Source: Photobacterium rosenbergii
GTDB taxonomy: Bacteria; Pseudomonadota; Gammaproteobacteria; Enterobacterales; Vibrionaceae
Assembly (NCBI RefSeq): GCF_003026455.1
Contig: NZ_PYMB01000032.1
Coordinates: 1 to 44,178 of the forward strand
Length of the DNA: 44,178 nt
Reading direction: 5' to 3'
Part shown: positions 1 to 7,583 of the stretch, piece after piece
Numbering within the stretch: the stretch's first letter is position 1
How the letters are laid out: the number at the start of each line of letters is the position of its first letter
Notes under the pieces: model-generated
The model's input: only the letters and a program-made list of their open reading frames with translations
Database searches by the model: none
What the model was told of the DNA's origin: nothing
Made by a program: the position numbers and the translations under genes

Positions 1-951
1 GGCGACTTCCAGGAAAACAACGAGTACGCTCACGCGTCTCCAGTTGTTCGCCGTCTAGCTCGCGAGTTCGGTGTTAACCTGTCTAAGGTTAAAGGTACTG
101 GCCGTAAGAACCGTATCCTGAAAGAAGACGTTCAGAACTTCGTTAAAGAAGCACTTAAGCGTCTTGAGTCTGGTGCTGCGGCATCTGGCAAGGGCGACGG
201 CTCTGCACTTGGCCTACTACCATGGCCGAAAGTTGACTTCAGCAAGTTCGGTGAGACTGAAACTAAGCCTCTATCTCGCATCAAGAAGATCTCTGGCGCT
301 AACCTGCACCGTAACTGGGTAATGATCCCTCACGTTACACAGTGGGACAACGCAGATATCACTGAGCTAGAAGCATTCCGTAAAGAGCAGAATGCTATCG
401 AAGCGAAGAAAGATACTGGCATGAAGATCACTCCGCTTGTATTCATCATGAAAGCGGTAGCGAAAGCGCTAGAAGCCTTCCCAGCGTTCAACTCTTCGCT
501 GTCTGAAGACAACGAAAGCTTGATCCTGAAGAAGTACGTAAACGTGGGTATCGCTGTTGATACACCAAACGGCCTAGTTGTTCCTGTGTTCAAAGACGTG
601 AACAAGAAAGGTATTTACGAGCTATCTGAAGAGCTAATGGCAGTGTCTAAGAAGGCACGTGCTGGCAAGCTAACTGCTGCTGACATGCAGGGTGGCTGTT
701 TCACTATCTCAAGCCTAGGCGGTATCGGCGGTACTGCGTTCACACCAATCGTGAATGCACCAGAAGTTGGTATCCTGGGTGTATCTAAGTCTGAAATGAA
801 GCCTGTGTGGAACGGCAAAGAGTTCGAACCACGCCTACAGCTTCCTCTGTCTCTATCATACGACCACCGTGTGATCGATGGCGCGGAAGGTGCTCGCTTC
901 ATCACATACCTGAACGCGTGTCTGTCTGACATTCGCCGTCTGGTACTTTAA
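1..951 (+). CDS. aceF: Dihydrolipoyllysine acetyltransferase (PDH E2), 3' part
   Basis: This is the C-terminal part of the E2 core subunit of pyruvate dehydrogenase, which moves the acetyl group from lipoyl-lysine to CoA. The frame is open from base 1 to a TAA at 949-951, giving about 316 residues; the start and the lipoyl domains lie left of the window. The first ~60 residues match a peripheral subunit-binding domain (ASPVVRRLAREFGV, then KGTGRKNRILKEDV). The rest is the catalytic acyltransferase domain, with the active-site motif DHRVIDG near the C-terminus and the usual ending in RRLVL. lpdA, for the E3 partner, follows about 180 bases later on the same strand. Codon choice is that of a highly expressed gene. 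Identification is firm; only the gene's 5' part is missing. Confidence 0.96.
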   Translation, partial: GDFQENNEYAHASPVVRRLAREFGVNLSKVKGTGRKNRILKEDVQNFVKEALKRLESGAAASGKGDGSALGLLPWPKVDFSKFGETETKPLSRIKKISGANLHRNWVMIPHVTQWDNADITELEAFRKEQNAIEAKKDTGMKITPLVFIMKAVAKALEAFPAFNSSLSEDNESLILKKYVNVGIAVDTPNGLVVPVFKDVNKKGIYELSEELMAVSKKARAGKLTAADMQGGCFTISSLGGIGGTAFTPIVNAPEVGILGVSKSEMKPVWNGKEFEPRLQLPLSLSYDHRVIDGAEGARFITYLNACLSDIRRLVL

Positions 952-969
952 GGTTTCCTAACCCAACCT

Positions 970-993
970 CCATGCCTGCAAAAGCGGGCATGG
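970..993 (+). terminator. Hairpin between aceF and lpdA
   Basis: A 10-bp stem (CCATGCCTGC with GCGGGCATGG, one G-T pair) closes an AAAA tetraloop 19 bases after the aceF stop. The bases after it (AAGTGTTGTG) are not a clean U run. It may therefore be a weak terminator or an mRNA processing or stability hairpin rather than a full stop. It could set the ratio of aceEF to lpdA messages. Confidence 0.55.
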
Positions 994-1135
994 AAGTGTT
1001 GTGTAGCTCACAGGCTATAGCAATTTACTTTTCAGTTTGTTAACACCTCTGTAAAATCGTTAGCCAGCTGAAACAAAAAAAGTAGAACACGAATACTTAG
1101 CCTGTTAGGGATAAAAGACTTACAACGAGGTCATG

Positions 1136-2566
1136 ATGAGTAAAGAAATTAAAGCCCAGGTAGTGGTGTTGGGTTCAGGCCCTGCAGGATACTCTGCGGC
1201 ATTCCGTTGCGCCGACCTAGGCCTAGACACGGTTCTAATCGAAAAATACAGCACGCTAGGTGGTGTATGTCTAAACGTGGGCTGTATCCCATCTAAAGCC
1301 CTGCTTCACGTTGCTAAAGTAATCGAAGAAGCTAAAGCGATGGCCGATCACGGTATCGTATTTGGTGAACCACAGACTGATATCTCTAAGATCCGTCTAT
1401 GGAAAGAAAAAGTAATTAACCAGCTAACTGGCGGTCTTGGCGGCATGGCTAAGATGCGTAAAGTTAACGTAGTTAACGGTTACGGTAAGTTTACTGGTCC
1501 TAACACTATCGTTGTGGAAGGCGAAGAAGGTCAAACGACTATCAACTTCGACAACGCTATCGTTGCGGCAGGTTCTCGTCCTATCGAGCTACCTTTCATC
1601 CCGCACGAAGACCCACGTATCTGGGACTCAACTGACGCGCTTGAGCTGAAAGAAGTTCCTGAGAAGCTACTTGTAATGGGTGGCGGTATCATCGGCCTTG
1701 AAATGGGTACGGTATACCACGCGCTGGGTTCAGAGATCGACGTGGTTGAGATGTTCGACCAGGTTATCCCTGCTGCTGACAAAGACATCGTTAAAGTCTT
1801 CACCAAGCGCATCAAGAAGAAATTCAACCTGATGCTAGAAACCAAAGTCACCGCTGTTGAAGCGCGTGAAGACGGTATCTACGTATCAATGGAAGGCAAG
1901 AAAGCACCTGCTGAGCCAGTACGTTACGACGCTGTTCTTGTGGCAATCGGCCGTGTACCAAACGGTAAGCTGATCGACGCAGAGAAAGCGGGTATCGAAG
2001 TTGACGAGCGCGGCTTCATCAACGTTGACAAGCAGATGCGTACTAACGTTGCTCACATCCACGCTATCGGTGACATCGTTGGCCAGCCAATGCTTGCTCA
2101 CAAAGGTGTGCATGAAGGCCACGTTGCCGCTGAAGTTATCTCTGGTAAGAAGCACTACTTCGACCCTAAAGTTATTCCTTCAATCGCTTACACCGAGCCA
2201 GAAGTGGCATGGGTTGGTAAGACCGAGAAAGAAGCAAAAGCTGAAGGCATCAACTACGAAGTGGCGACATTCCCATGGGCAGCTTCTGGCCGTGCAATCG
2301 CTTCTGACTGTGCAGACGGTATGACGAAGATGATCTTCGACAAAGACACTCACCGTGTGATCGGTGGTGCTATCGTAGGTACTAACGGTGGTGAGCTGCT
2401 GGGTGAAATCGGTCTAGCGATCGAGATGGGCTGTGATGCAGAGGATATCGCTCTGACTATCCACGCTCACCCAACGCTACACGAATCTGTTGGCCTGGCT
2501 GCAGAGGTATTCGAAGGTTCAATCACTGACCTTCCTAACCCGAAAGCGGTTAAGCGTAAGAAGTAA
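1136..2566 (+). CDS. lpdA: Dihydrolipoyl dehydrogenase (E3)
   Basis: This FAD-dependent enzyme reoxidises dihydrolipoamide in pyruvate dehydrogenase, 2-oxoglutarate dehydrogenase and the glycine cleavage system, and makes NADH. The N-terminal FAD-binding motif is GSGPAGYSAA. The redox disulfide motif is GGVCLNVGCIPSK (Cys45 and Cys50 from the chosen start), the NAD-binding motif is GGGIIGLEMG, and the C-terminal dimer domain carries the catalytic HAHPTLHES. An ATG at 1133 is in frame, but GAGG at 1127-1130 is only 2 bases from it and 5 bases from the ATG at 1136. The E. coli protein also starts MS.EIK, so 1136 is preferred (476 residues). It lies downstream of aceF with its own untranslated spacer and ends at a strong terminator. 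Confidence 0.97.
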   Translation: MSKEIKAQVVVLGSGPAGYSAAFRCADLGLDTVLIEKYSTLGGVCLNVGCIPSKALLHVAKVIEEAKAMADHGIVFGEPQTDISKIRLWKEKVINQLTGGLGGMAKMRKVNVVNGYGKFTGPNTIVVEGEEGQTTINFDNAIVAAGSRPIELPFIPHEDPRIWDSTDALELKEVPEKLLVMGGGIIGLEMGTVYHALGSEIDVVEMFDQVIPAADKDIVKVFTKRIKKKFNLMLETKVTAVEAREDGIYVSMEGKKAPAEPVRYDAVLVAIGRVPNGKLIDAEKAGIEVDERGFINVDKQMRTNVAHIHAIGDIVGQPMLAHKGVHEGHVAAEVISGKKHYFDPKVIPSIAYTEPEVAWVGKTEKEAKAEGINYEVATFPWAASGRAIASDCADGMTKMIFDKDTHRVIGGAIVGTNGGELLGEIGLAIEMGCDAEDIALTIHAHPTLHESVGLAAEVFEGSITDLPNPKAVKRKK

Positions 2567-2589
2567 TTCTTGCAGCTTTGAAAGATATG

Positions 2590-2616
2590 AAAAAAGCGCC
2601 CTAGGGCGCTTTTTTG
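2590..2616 (+). terminator. Terminator of lpdA, probably bidirectional
   Basis: The palindrome AGCGCCCTAGGGCGCT (2595-2610) is flanked by A5-6 on the left and T6 on the right. It forms a GC-rich stem followed by a U run on either strand. It can end lpdA on the plus strand and the lipoprotein transcript arriving from 2779 on the minus strand. Confidence 0.9.
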
Positions 2617-2630
2617 CGTTTGGGAAGGGA

Positions 2631-2769
2631 AGATCCTAGAACCTAGATCCTGGAAGGAGCACTAATCGGGCCAAGGGAAGGCAAAGTCTGAATTAAGAAT
2701 TTCATACGTCAGTTTTGACTGAGGTTTCCCCCGAGCCCAGCCTCCCCAGAATCTAGGAACTAGGATCCA
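2631..2769. repeat. Imperfect inverted repeat of CCTAGATC-like units
   Basis: The left arm (2631-2653) and right arm (2747-2769) are imperfect reverse complements over about 23 bases (roughly 19 matches). Each arm is itself built from short CCTAGA(T/A)(C/T) units. About 95 bases lie between them without a coding frame. It looks like a small intergenic repeat (REP- or MITE-like) rather than a gene. Confidence 0.45.
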
Positions 2770-2778
2770 GCCCCCTAT

Positions 2779-3246
2779 TTATGGATACGCATACCCCTCG
2801 CCATCCACCGCAAACACATCGGTAACAGGGCTGATACCAGTATCTGCGAACATTACTACCATCAGCAGCGATTGTTGCTGCTTGCCGATGGTTATTGTTT
2901 GGCTGAGCTTGCCGTTGTCGGTGACCTTCATCAGCAGCTGGGAGTCCGGGTTAGGGACCGGGTTGCTGTCACTCCCGCTCCAGTCTTGGTAGAAGGCGAT
3001 GTAGGCGCGCTGGTCGGTCACGGCGCTGACATCAACGTTGACTTCAAGTTGTTGGCTAGTGGTGAAGTCGTAACCCGGGGCAACCTTGATGCTCGCCATA
3101 GTGACCGGTTCTTCCTCGCTGCTTCCACTCGCATCGGCAGGAGAGCTACCCGAAGAGGCACTGTCTCCACCTCCGCCACCACCGCCGCATGCAGTAAGTC
3201 CCATCGCCAATATCCAGCCGCAAAGTAGTTGTTTGTACTGTTTCAT
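2779..3246 (-). CDS. Small polyglycine-headed lipoprotein, function unknown
   Basis: A 155-residue protein with a lipoprotein signal peptide: MKQYKQ, a hydrophobic stretch, then the lipobox LTAC with the modified Cys at about residue 20. A run of seven glycines and an Asp/Ser/Glu-rich linker follow. The remainder looks like a compact beta domain (for example YDFTTSQQLEVNVDV and RAYIAFYQDW). Gly-rich tails after the lipid Cys are common in outer-membrane or surface lipoproteins of marine gammaproteobacteria. It begins 15 bases after the stop of the secreted LruC-domain gene, so the two are probably one operon and may act together on the cell surface. I do not recognise the domain and assign no function. 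Confidence 0.8.
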   Translation of the reverse strand: MKQYKQLLCGWILAMGLTACGGGGGGGDSASSGSSPADASGSSEEEPVTMASIKVAPGYDFTTSQQLEVNVDVSAVTDQRAYIAFYQDWSGSDSNPVPNPDSQLLMKVTDNGKLSQTITIGKQQQSLLMVVMFADTGISPVTDVFAVDGEGYAYP

Positions 3247-3261
3247 AACGGAAATCTCCCT

Positions 3262-5328
3262 TTATTCCAAGCCGTAGATATGTTGGCTGACACGCTTACC
3301 TCGGGTGAACCAGTCAACATGGTTACCTGAAGTGGCGTAATCAAAGAAGCGTGGGTAGGCCAGTAACATATCGACCTGCTCCAGTGGGTGGGACCAGCTT
3401 TCGGTGATGATAAAGCCCCAAGGCAATCCATTTTCAGTGCGGTATAGGCTGCCAAGGCCGCTATCGCTTCGGTCATCGTAATTGCCCATCAGCTCCAGGC
3501 TGGCGTTGCCGAGTTGGGTTGGCTCGTAGTCGTCGAGGTGGATCTCCAATCCACGGCCAAGAGAAGTATCAGCGCCATGGTGCAGGCCATCCACCGCGAA
3601 AATAAAGGGGTCAAATGGCGCTGCCGGCAAGGTCCAGGATTTCACGCCAGCGTCCAGTGGGATGGTGACCGAGAAGCTGAATTTCTCTACTTCCTGGCAG
3701 TTTTCACGGGTGCGATGGAATCGGCAGCCCGTTTGGACATCGGCATTGAGATCGTTGGAGATAATCAGTACCGCATTGCCTTGACCAGCTTCCAGTGGTG
3801 AGTCGGCAACCAAGCTACCGTTGCGACTGAATAGGATGTTGCCTTCATCAACCGAGTTGCGGGCAAGCAGCGGCAGGTGGATGCCAAAACCATTGTGGTA
3901 GTCGGCGCCGAGTGCCTGCAGGGTACCGTTGATTTTGATCTGGCGGGTATCGCTGTTTTGGTCGGTTTTAATTTCGACCTGATAACGCATTACCACATCA
4001 TTGAGGTCATAGTCGCCTTCGCGTGGCCAGCTGTCTTCGAAGGCAGCAGTGAAAGGCCCGTAGCGGAAGGTATTGAGCTGGTCATTTTCCAATGTGACTT
4101 GGTAGTCTTCCACCTCGCCGTCAGGTGCACCGCCAAAGGCTGGTAGGCTCTGCGCGCTGCTGAAGCGGAATCGGGCCCAGGTATCACCGGCGGTAATGAA
4201 GTCGGGCACATTGACTACGATGGAGTTCATACCGGCTGACAGGGCTTGGCCGGTGCTGATCTGCTCGCTGGTGTCATTGAAGTCACCGTCTTTGTTCCAG
4301 TCAATCCAGGCGTTGAGGAAACCACCTGACTGGTTGGCAGTGACAGTTATCATCGCCTGTTCGCCGTTTTGTAGCGGGGTGATGATAACGCCATCTTCGT
4401 CATCAATACCGGTTTCATCATCGCTGGTACCAACAACTGACTCACTATCTGGCGCAATCCCACCAAGATATAGGCTATTGTTGCTCTGATCGTGACGGGC
4501 ACCGTTGTTGTCAACTGAGGTCTGGTAGGAGTCGGGGGCGTCGCCAAGGTCTATCGCTTCGATGGCGACGGGGGCAGAGGCACAGCGGACACCGTCATTA
4601 AGGCCGGATTTTGGCCCAGCGGCAAACTGGGTGGCGGTAGGGTTAATATTGTCAGGGTCTGAGACATCAATGGTAAAGATGATCCCGTCTTGGTTGCGGC
4701 TGAAATAGAATTTGCCGCTGGCCTCGAAATAGGCTGCACCGAATGTCCCTGTCACACCGGCATTACCCAGGATAGTCTTGCTGCCATCGTTTGGGTTGAT
4801 GCGGTAGAAATAGCCTCGTTTGTTGTCGACCGCATAGATGTTGCCATCTTCTGGGTGGAAGGCGAAATCTGTTAATTTCATACTCGAATCACTGCCCTCT
4901 ATCTTGCTTGCCTTGAGGTAGTCAGGACTGCTCTCATCGAGTGGGATAGTGTAGAGACCCGAGCGGTAGAGGTAGTAGGTGTTGTTGGCGACATCTCCGA
5001 CGTAAAAAGGTGAGTCTGGCAGGCCCGTCACCGGTAGGTCGGTAGCAGTGAAATCATTTCCGACCCTGACCACTTTCTTGTTGGTGGTATTAAAGGCATA
5101 GATAAAGTTGTCGGTTTCGTTGTAGCCCGCTGCGTTGAGGTTACCCACTTGGCCAATATCCGTTTGTAGGGTCTGGTATGCACCGGTCAGCAAATTGACG
5201 CCATATACGTTGGTTTGCTTGTCCTGCATTAGGAAAGCAGTGTAAGGACAAGTATCAAAAGCTGCACTGTGGCCGTATTGGCTCCACAGCAAAAAAGGCA
5301 CGACTGAAAGTATAATTTTTCTATCCAT
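3262..5328 (-). CDS. Secreted GEVED/LruC-domain protein
   Basis: A 688-residue exported protein with an N-terminal signal peptide (cleavage probably after GHSA). Residues ~25-255 resemble a repeat-type beta domain of the kind seen before cell-surface modules (TNVYGVNLLTG, NIYAVDNKRGYFYRI). A DLGDAPDSYQT linker near residue 260 precedes a GEVED domain with an EF-hand-like loop (DWNKDGDFND, ~345-354) and the name-giving GEVEDYQ (~405-411). The C-terminal ~260 residues match the LruC domain (DUF4842), with its DSWPREGDYDLNDVV start at ~431. Such proteins are found on bacterial surfaces; their role is not known to me. AGGGGGA lies 9 bases before the ATG. It heads an operon with the lipoprotein at 2779-3246. 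Confidence 0.85.
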   Translation of the reverse strand: MDRKIILSVVPFLLWSQYGHSAAFDTCPYTAFLMQDKQTNVYGVNLLTGAYQTLQTDIGQVGNLNAAGYNETDNFIYAFNTTNKKVVRVGNDFTATDLPVTGLPDSPFYVGDVANNTYYLYRSGLYTIPLDESSPDYLKASKIEGSDSSMKLTDFAFHPEDGNIYAVDNKRGYFYRINPNDGSKTILGNAGVTGTFGAAYFEASGKFYFSRNQDGIIFTIDVSDPDNINPTATQFAAGPKSGLNDGVRCASAPVAIEAIDLGDAPDSYQTSVDNNGARHDQSNNSLYLGGIAPDSESVVGTSDDETGIDDEDGVIITPLQNGEQAMITVTANQSGGFLNAWIDWNKDGDFNDTSEQISTGQALSAGMNSIVVNVPDFITAGDTWARFRFSSAQSLPAFGGAPDGEVEDYQVTLENDQLNTFRYGPFTAAFEDSWPREGDYDLNDVVMRYQVEIKTDQNSDTRQIKINGTLQALGADYHNGFGIHLPLLARNSVDEGNILFSRNGSLVADSPLEAGQGNAVLIISNDLNADVQTGCRFHRTRENCQEVEKFSFSVTIPLDAGVKSWTLPAAPFDPFIFAVDGLHHGADTSLGRGLEIHLDDYEPTQLGNASLELMGNYDDRSDSGLGSLYRTENGLPWGFIITESWSHPLEQVDMLLAYPRFFDYATSGNHVDWFTRGKRVSQHIYGLE

Positions 5329-5530
5329 TGTAAAAATCCCCCTATGACTGGTGGATATGAATCAAATTTAGTGCCAGTTATTTAAGCCTTTGTTTTTGTT
5401 GGTCTTTGTTCTTGTGGTTGGCTTGGGGATAGTAAGTTGCTGCAAATTTTAATTAATTTATCGGCGAAGTTATTTTTAGTTTGCGACGCATTCTGTCGGT
5501 GAAGAGGGGAAAGAGTGGCTAGGTTGGTGG

Positions 5531-5557
5531 CAAAAAAAGGAGAGCGGTGTGCTCTCC
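5531..5557 (-). terminator. Terminator of the chemoreceptor gene
   Basis: On the minus strand, GGAGAGC and GCTCTCC (7 bp, loop of 5) are followed directly by seven T residues. It lies about 50 bases after the chemoreceptor stop and separates that gene from the LruC gene downstream. Confidence 0.85.
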
Positions 5558-5607
5558 TTAGGACAAAAAAATGCAAATTATCGCTGTAACTTACACAACC
5601 CAGTGCG

Positions 5608-7524
5608 TTACAACTTGAAGGTGCCGACCATATCATCCAGGCGCTTGGATAGGTCACGCAACTCTTGGCTTGATTGCGCCAGCTGGGAAGCCGTATCTGC
5701 AGTGCGCTGGGTCGTCTCGTTGATATCTTCAATGTTGCAATTAATATCGCTAACCACGGTTGACTGCTCTTCCGTTGCCGTTGCTACCTGAGTGTTCATG
5801 TCTGAAATCAGGGTGATACGATCAGAAATCGACAATAGGGCACCTGAAGCTTCATCTGCCGCTGAGACTCCGTCGGAGGTCAGTTGACGGCTCTGTACCA
5901 TGGCATTGACCGCATTACTTGCCTCTTCTTGCAGGCGGTTGATCATTGCTTGGATTTCATCGGTCGAATCTGCCGTGCGGCTAGCGAGGCTGCGGACCTC
6001 ATCGGCCACAACGGCAAAACCTCGGCCTTGTTCACCGGCGCGGGCTGCTTCAATGGCGGCGTTGAGTGCCAGCAGGTTGGTCTGTTCGGAAATACCCCGG
6101 ATCACATCAAGGATGCTGCCGATCGCTTGGGTATTGCTGGCGAGCGATTCAATCACCTCGCTGACCTGAGTAACATCATTGGACAGCTGGTTGATGGTGT
6201 CACGGGCTTGGCTGACTACCTGCTGGCCGCTCTGGGTTTCGTTCTCGGCATTGTGCGCGGCATCGGCTGCCTGTGCGGCATTGTTGGCGATCTCATTAAC
6301 CGTAGCACCCATCTCGTTAATCGCCGTCACGACCTGAATAGTACGGTCACGTTGGCTGTGGCTGGTATCTAGGGTAATTTCCGCCTGATGGGCGACAGAT
6401 TCCGCAGCTTCACGCAGGCTGTTCCCGGTTTCGGCCACTTCTTTCACTGAATAATGGATCTTACCGATAAAGCTATTGAAGCCTGATGACAGCTGGGCAA
6501 TTTCATCGTTGCCTGCTACTTCAATACGATGGCGCAGATCCCCTTCACCTTCACCAAGATCCTTGAACATTGCCGCTAGGCGTGCAATTGGCTGGGTGAT
6601 GTTGGTACCTAACCAGATAGCCAGCAAGACAAAGACAGCCGCGATACCTGCCGTCCACAACATGATTTGCTGACGAGCTTGGTTGAGCTCGGCAAAGGCT
6701 TCCTCAAGGGGCAGCTGGGCCACAACATACCAATCCATGGATGGGATGTAGCTGGTGGCCACCAATACATCTTTGCCATTGATAGTGTGCTGGACAATAT
6801 TGAAATCGTCTTTAGCCATCAAACTTGCTGCTGCCTGGGCGCCATAGAGGTTCGATAGCTTCATTTTACCCATTACGCCTTTGTCTCGGTGGATTTGGAC
6901 TAGGCCTTGGCTATCGGTAAGGAATACAAAGCCGCTTTGCTCCAATTGGAATTGGTTGATAAAGCGCACCATCTCACCTAGCGACTTAGAGAGTCCGGCC
7001 ATGCCTTTGCCATGTAATTGCTGGTAGTTAACGAATAGCTTCATATCGCCGTTATTCTCGCGGAATACACTTAATGAACGTGCTTGGCCTGATTGGGTGA
7101 AGTTATAGAACCAGGCATCTTGCTGCGGGGTCAAACGACGTAGAAAACCGTTCTGGTTCCAATAATCACCACTGGTACGATCAGCAACTGAGGCATCGAA
7201 CAATTGGTATTGGTTTTTGATATCATTCAGCCGCTGGATGATTTTGTTTTCATCGGCTTGCGTTCTACCATCATGATAAAGGTCGGTAATAAAACGGCTG
7301 GAGGCCAACTGCTCGGCAGCTGCCAGCATCAGTGACACTTCTTTATCAATGGTATTGCGGATTTGTAGCAGGGTAGCGGGAAGCTCCGACTGCATTAACC
7401 GGTTTTCGACCACTTGCCTAGATTGTTTCTGGCTAATAATGCCAACTAGCAAGGTAGAAGCGAGAACCGCAAGGACCATAGCTAGGATCAGCTTTTGTTT
7501 GATTGTGAATTGGTTGAACTTCAT
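5608..7524 (-). CDS. Methyl-accepting chemotaxis protein with Cache-type sensor
   Basis: A membrane chemoreceptor that would pass a ligand signal to CheA/CheW. From the chosen ATG (638 residues): membrane segment 1 at ~11-31; a periplasmic sensor of ~255 residues with double-Cache features (WYNFTQSGQARSLSVF, SGFVFLTDSQGLVQIHRDKG); membrane segment 2 at ~288-308; HAMP to ~360; then a long helical signalling domain. The conserved hairpin tip EQTNLLALNAAIEAARAGEQ is at ~470-490. No CheR-docking pentapeptide (NWETF type) is present at the C-terminus, as is common for Vibrio receptors. The frame also opens at 7611, but that start overlaps the divergent patatin gene and adds no family-like residues, so 7524 is preferred. 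The ligand cannot be told from sequence. Confidence 0.93.
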   Translation of the reverse strand: MKFNQFTIKQKLILAMVLAVLASTLLVGIISQKQSRQVVENRLMQSELPATLLQIRNTIDKEVSLMLAAAEQLASSRFITDLYHDGRTQADENKIIQRLNDIKNQYQLFDASVADRTSGDYWNQNGFLRRLTPQQDAWFYNFTQSGQARSLSVFRENNGDMKLFVNYQQLHGKGMAGLSKSLGEMVRFINQFQLEQSGFVFLTDSQGLVQIHRDKGVMGKMKLSNLYGAQAAASLMAKDDFNIVQHTINGKDVLVATSYIPSMDWYVVAQLPLEEAFAELNQARQQIMLWTAGIAAVFVLLAIWLGTNITQPIARLAAMFKDLGEGEGDLRHRIEVAGNDEIAQLSSGFNSFIGKIHYSVKEVAETGNSLREAAESVAHQAEITLDTSHSQRDRTIQVVTAINEMGATVNEIANNAAQAADAAHNAENETQSGQQVVSQARDTINQLSNDVTQVSEVIESLASNTQAIGSILDVIRGISEQTNLLALNAAIEAARAGEQGRGFAVVADEVRSLASRTADSTDEIQAMINRLQEEASNAVNAMVQSRQLTSDGVSAADEASGALLSISDRITLISDMNTQVATATEEQSTVVSDINCNIEDINETTQRTADTASQLAQSSQELRDLSKRLDDMVGTFKL

Positions 7525-7583
7525 AGTCTTTATAGTTTTGTCTGAAGATGTGAACGAAAATGCGTTCACGGAATAAGTAGCCC

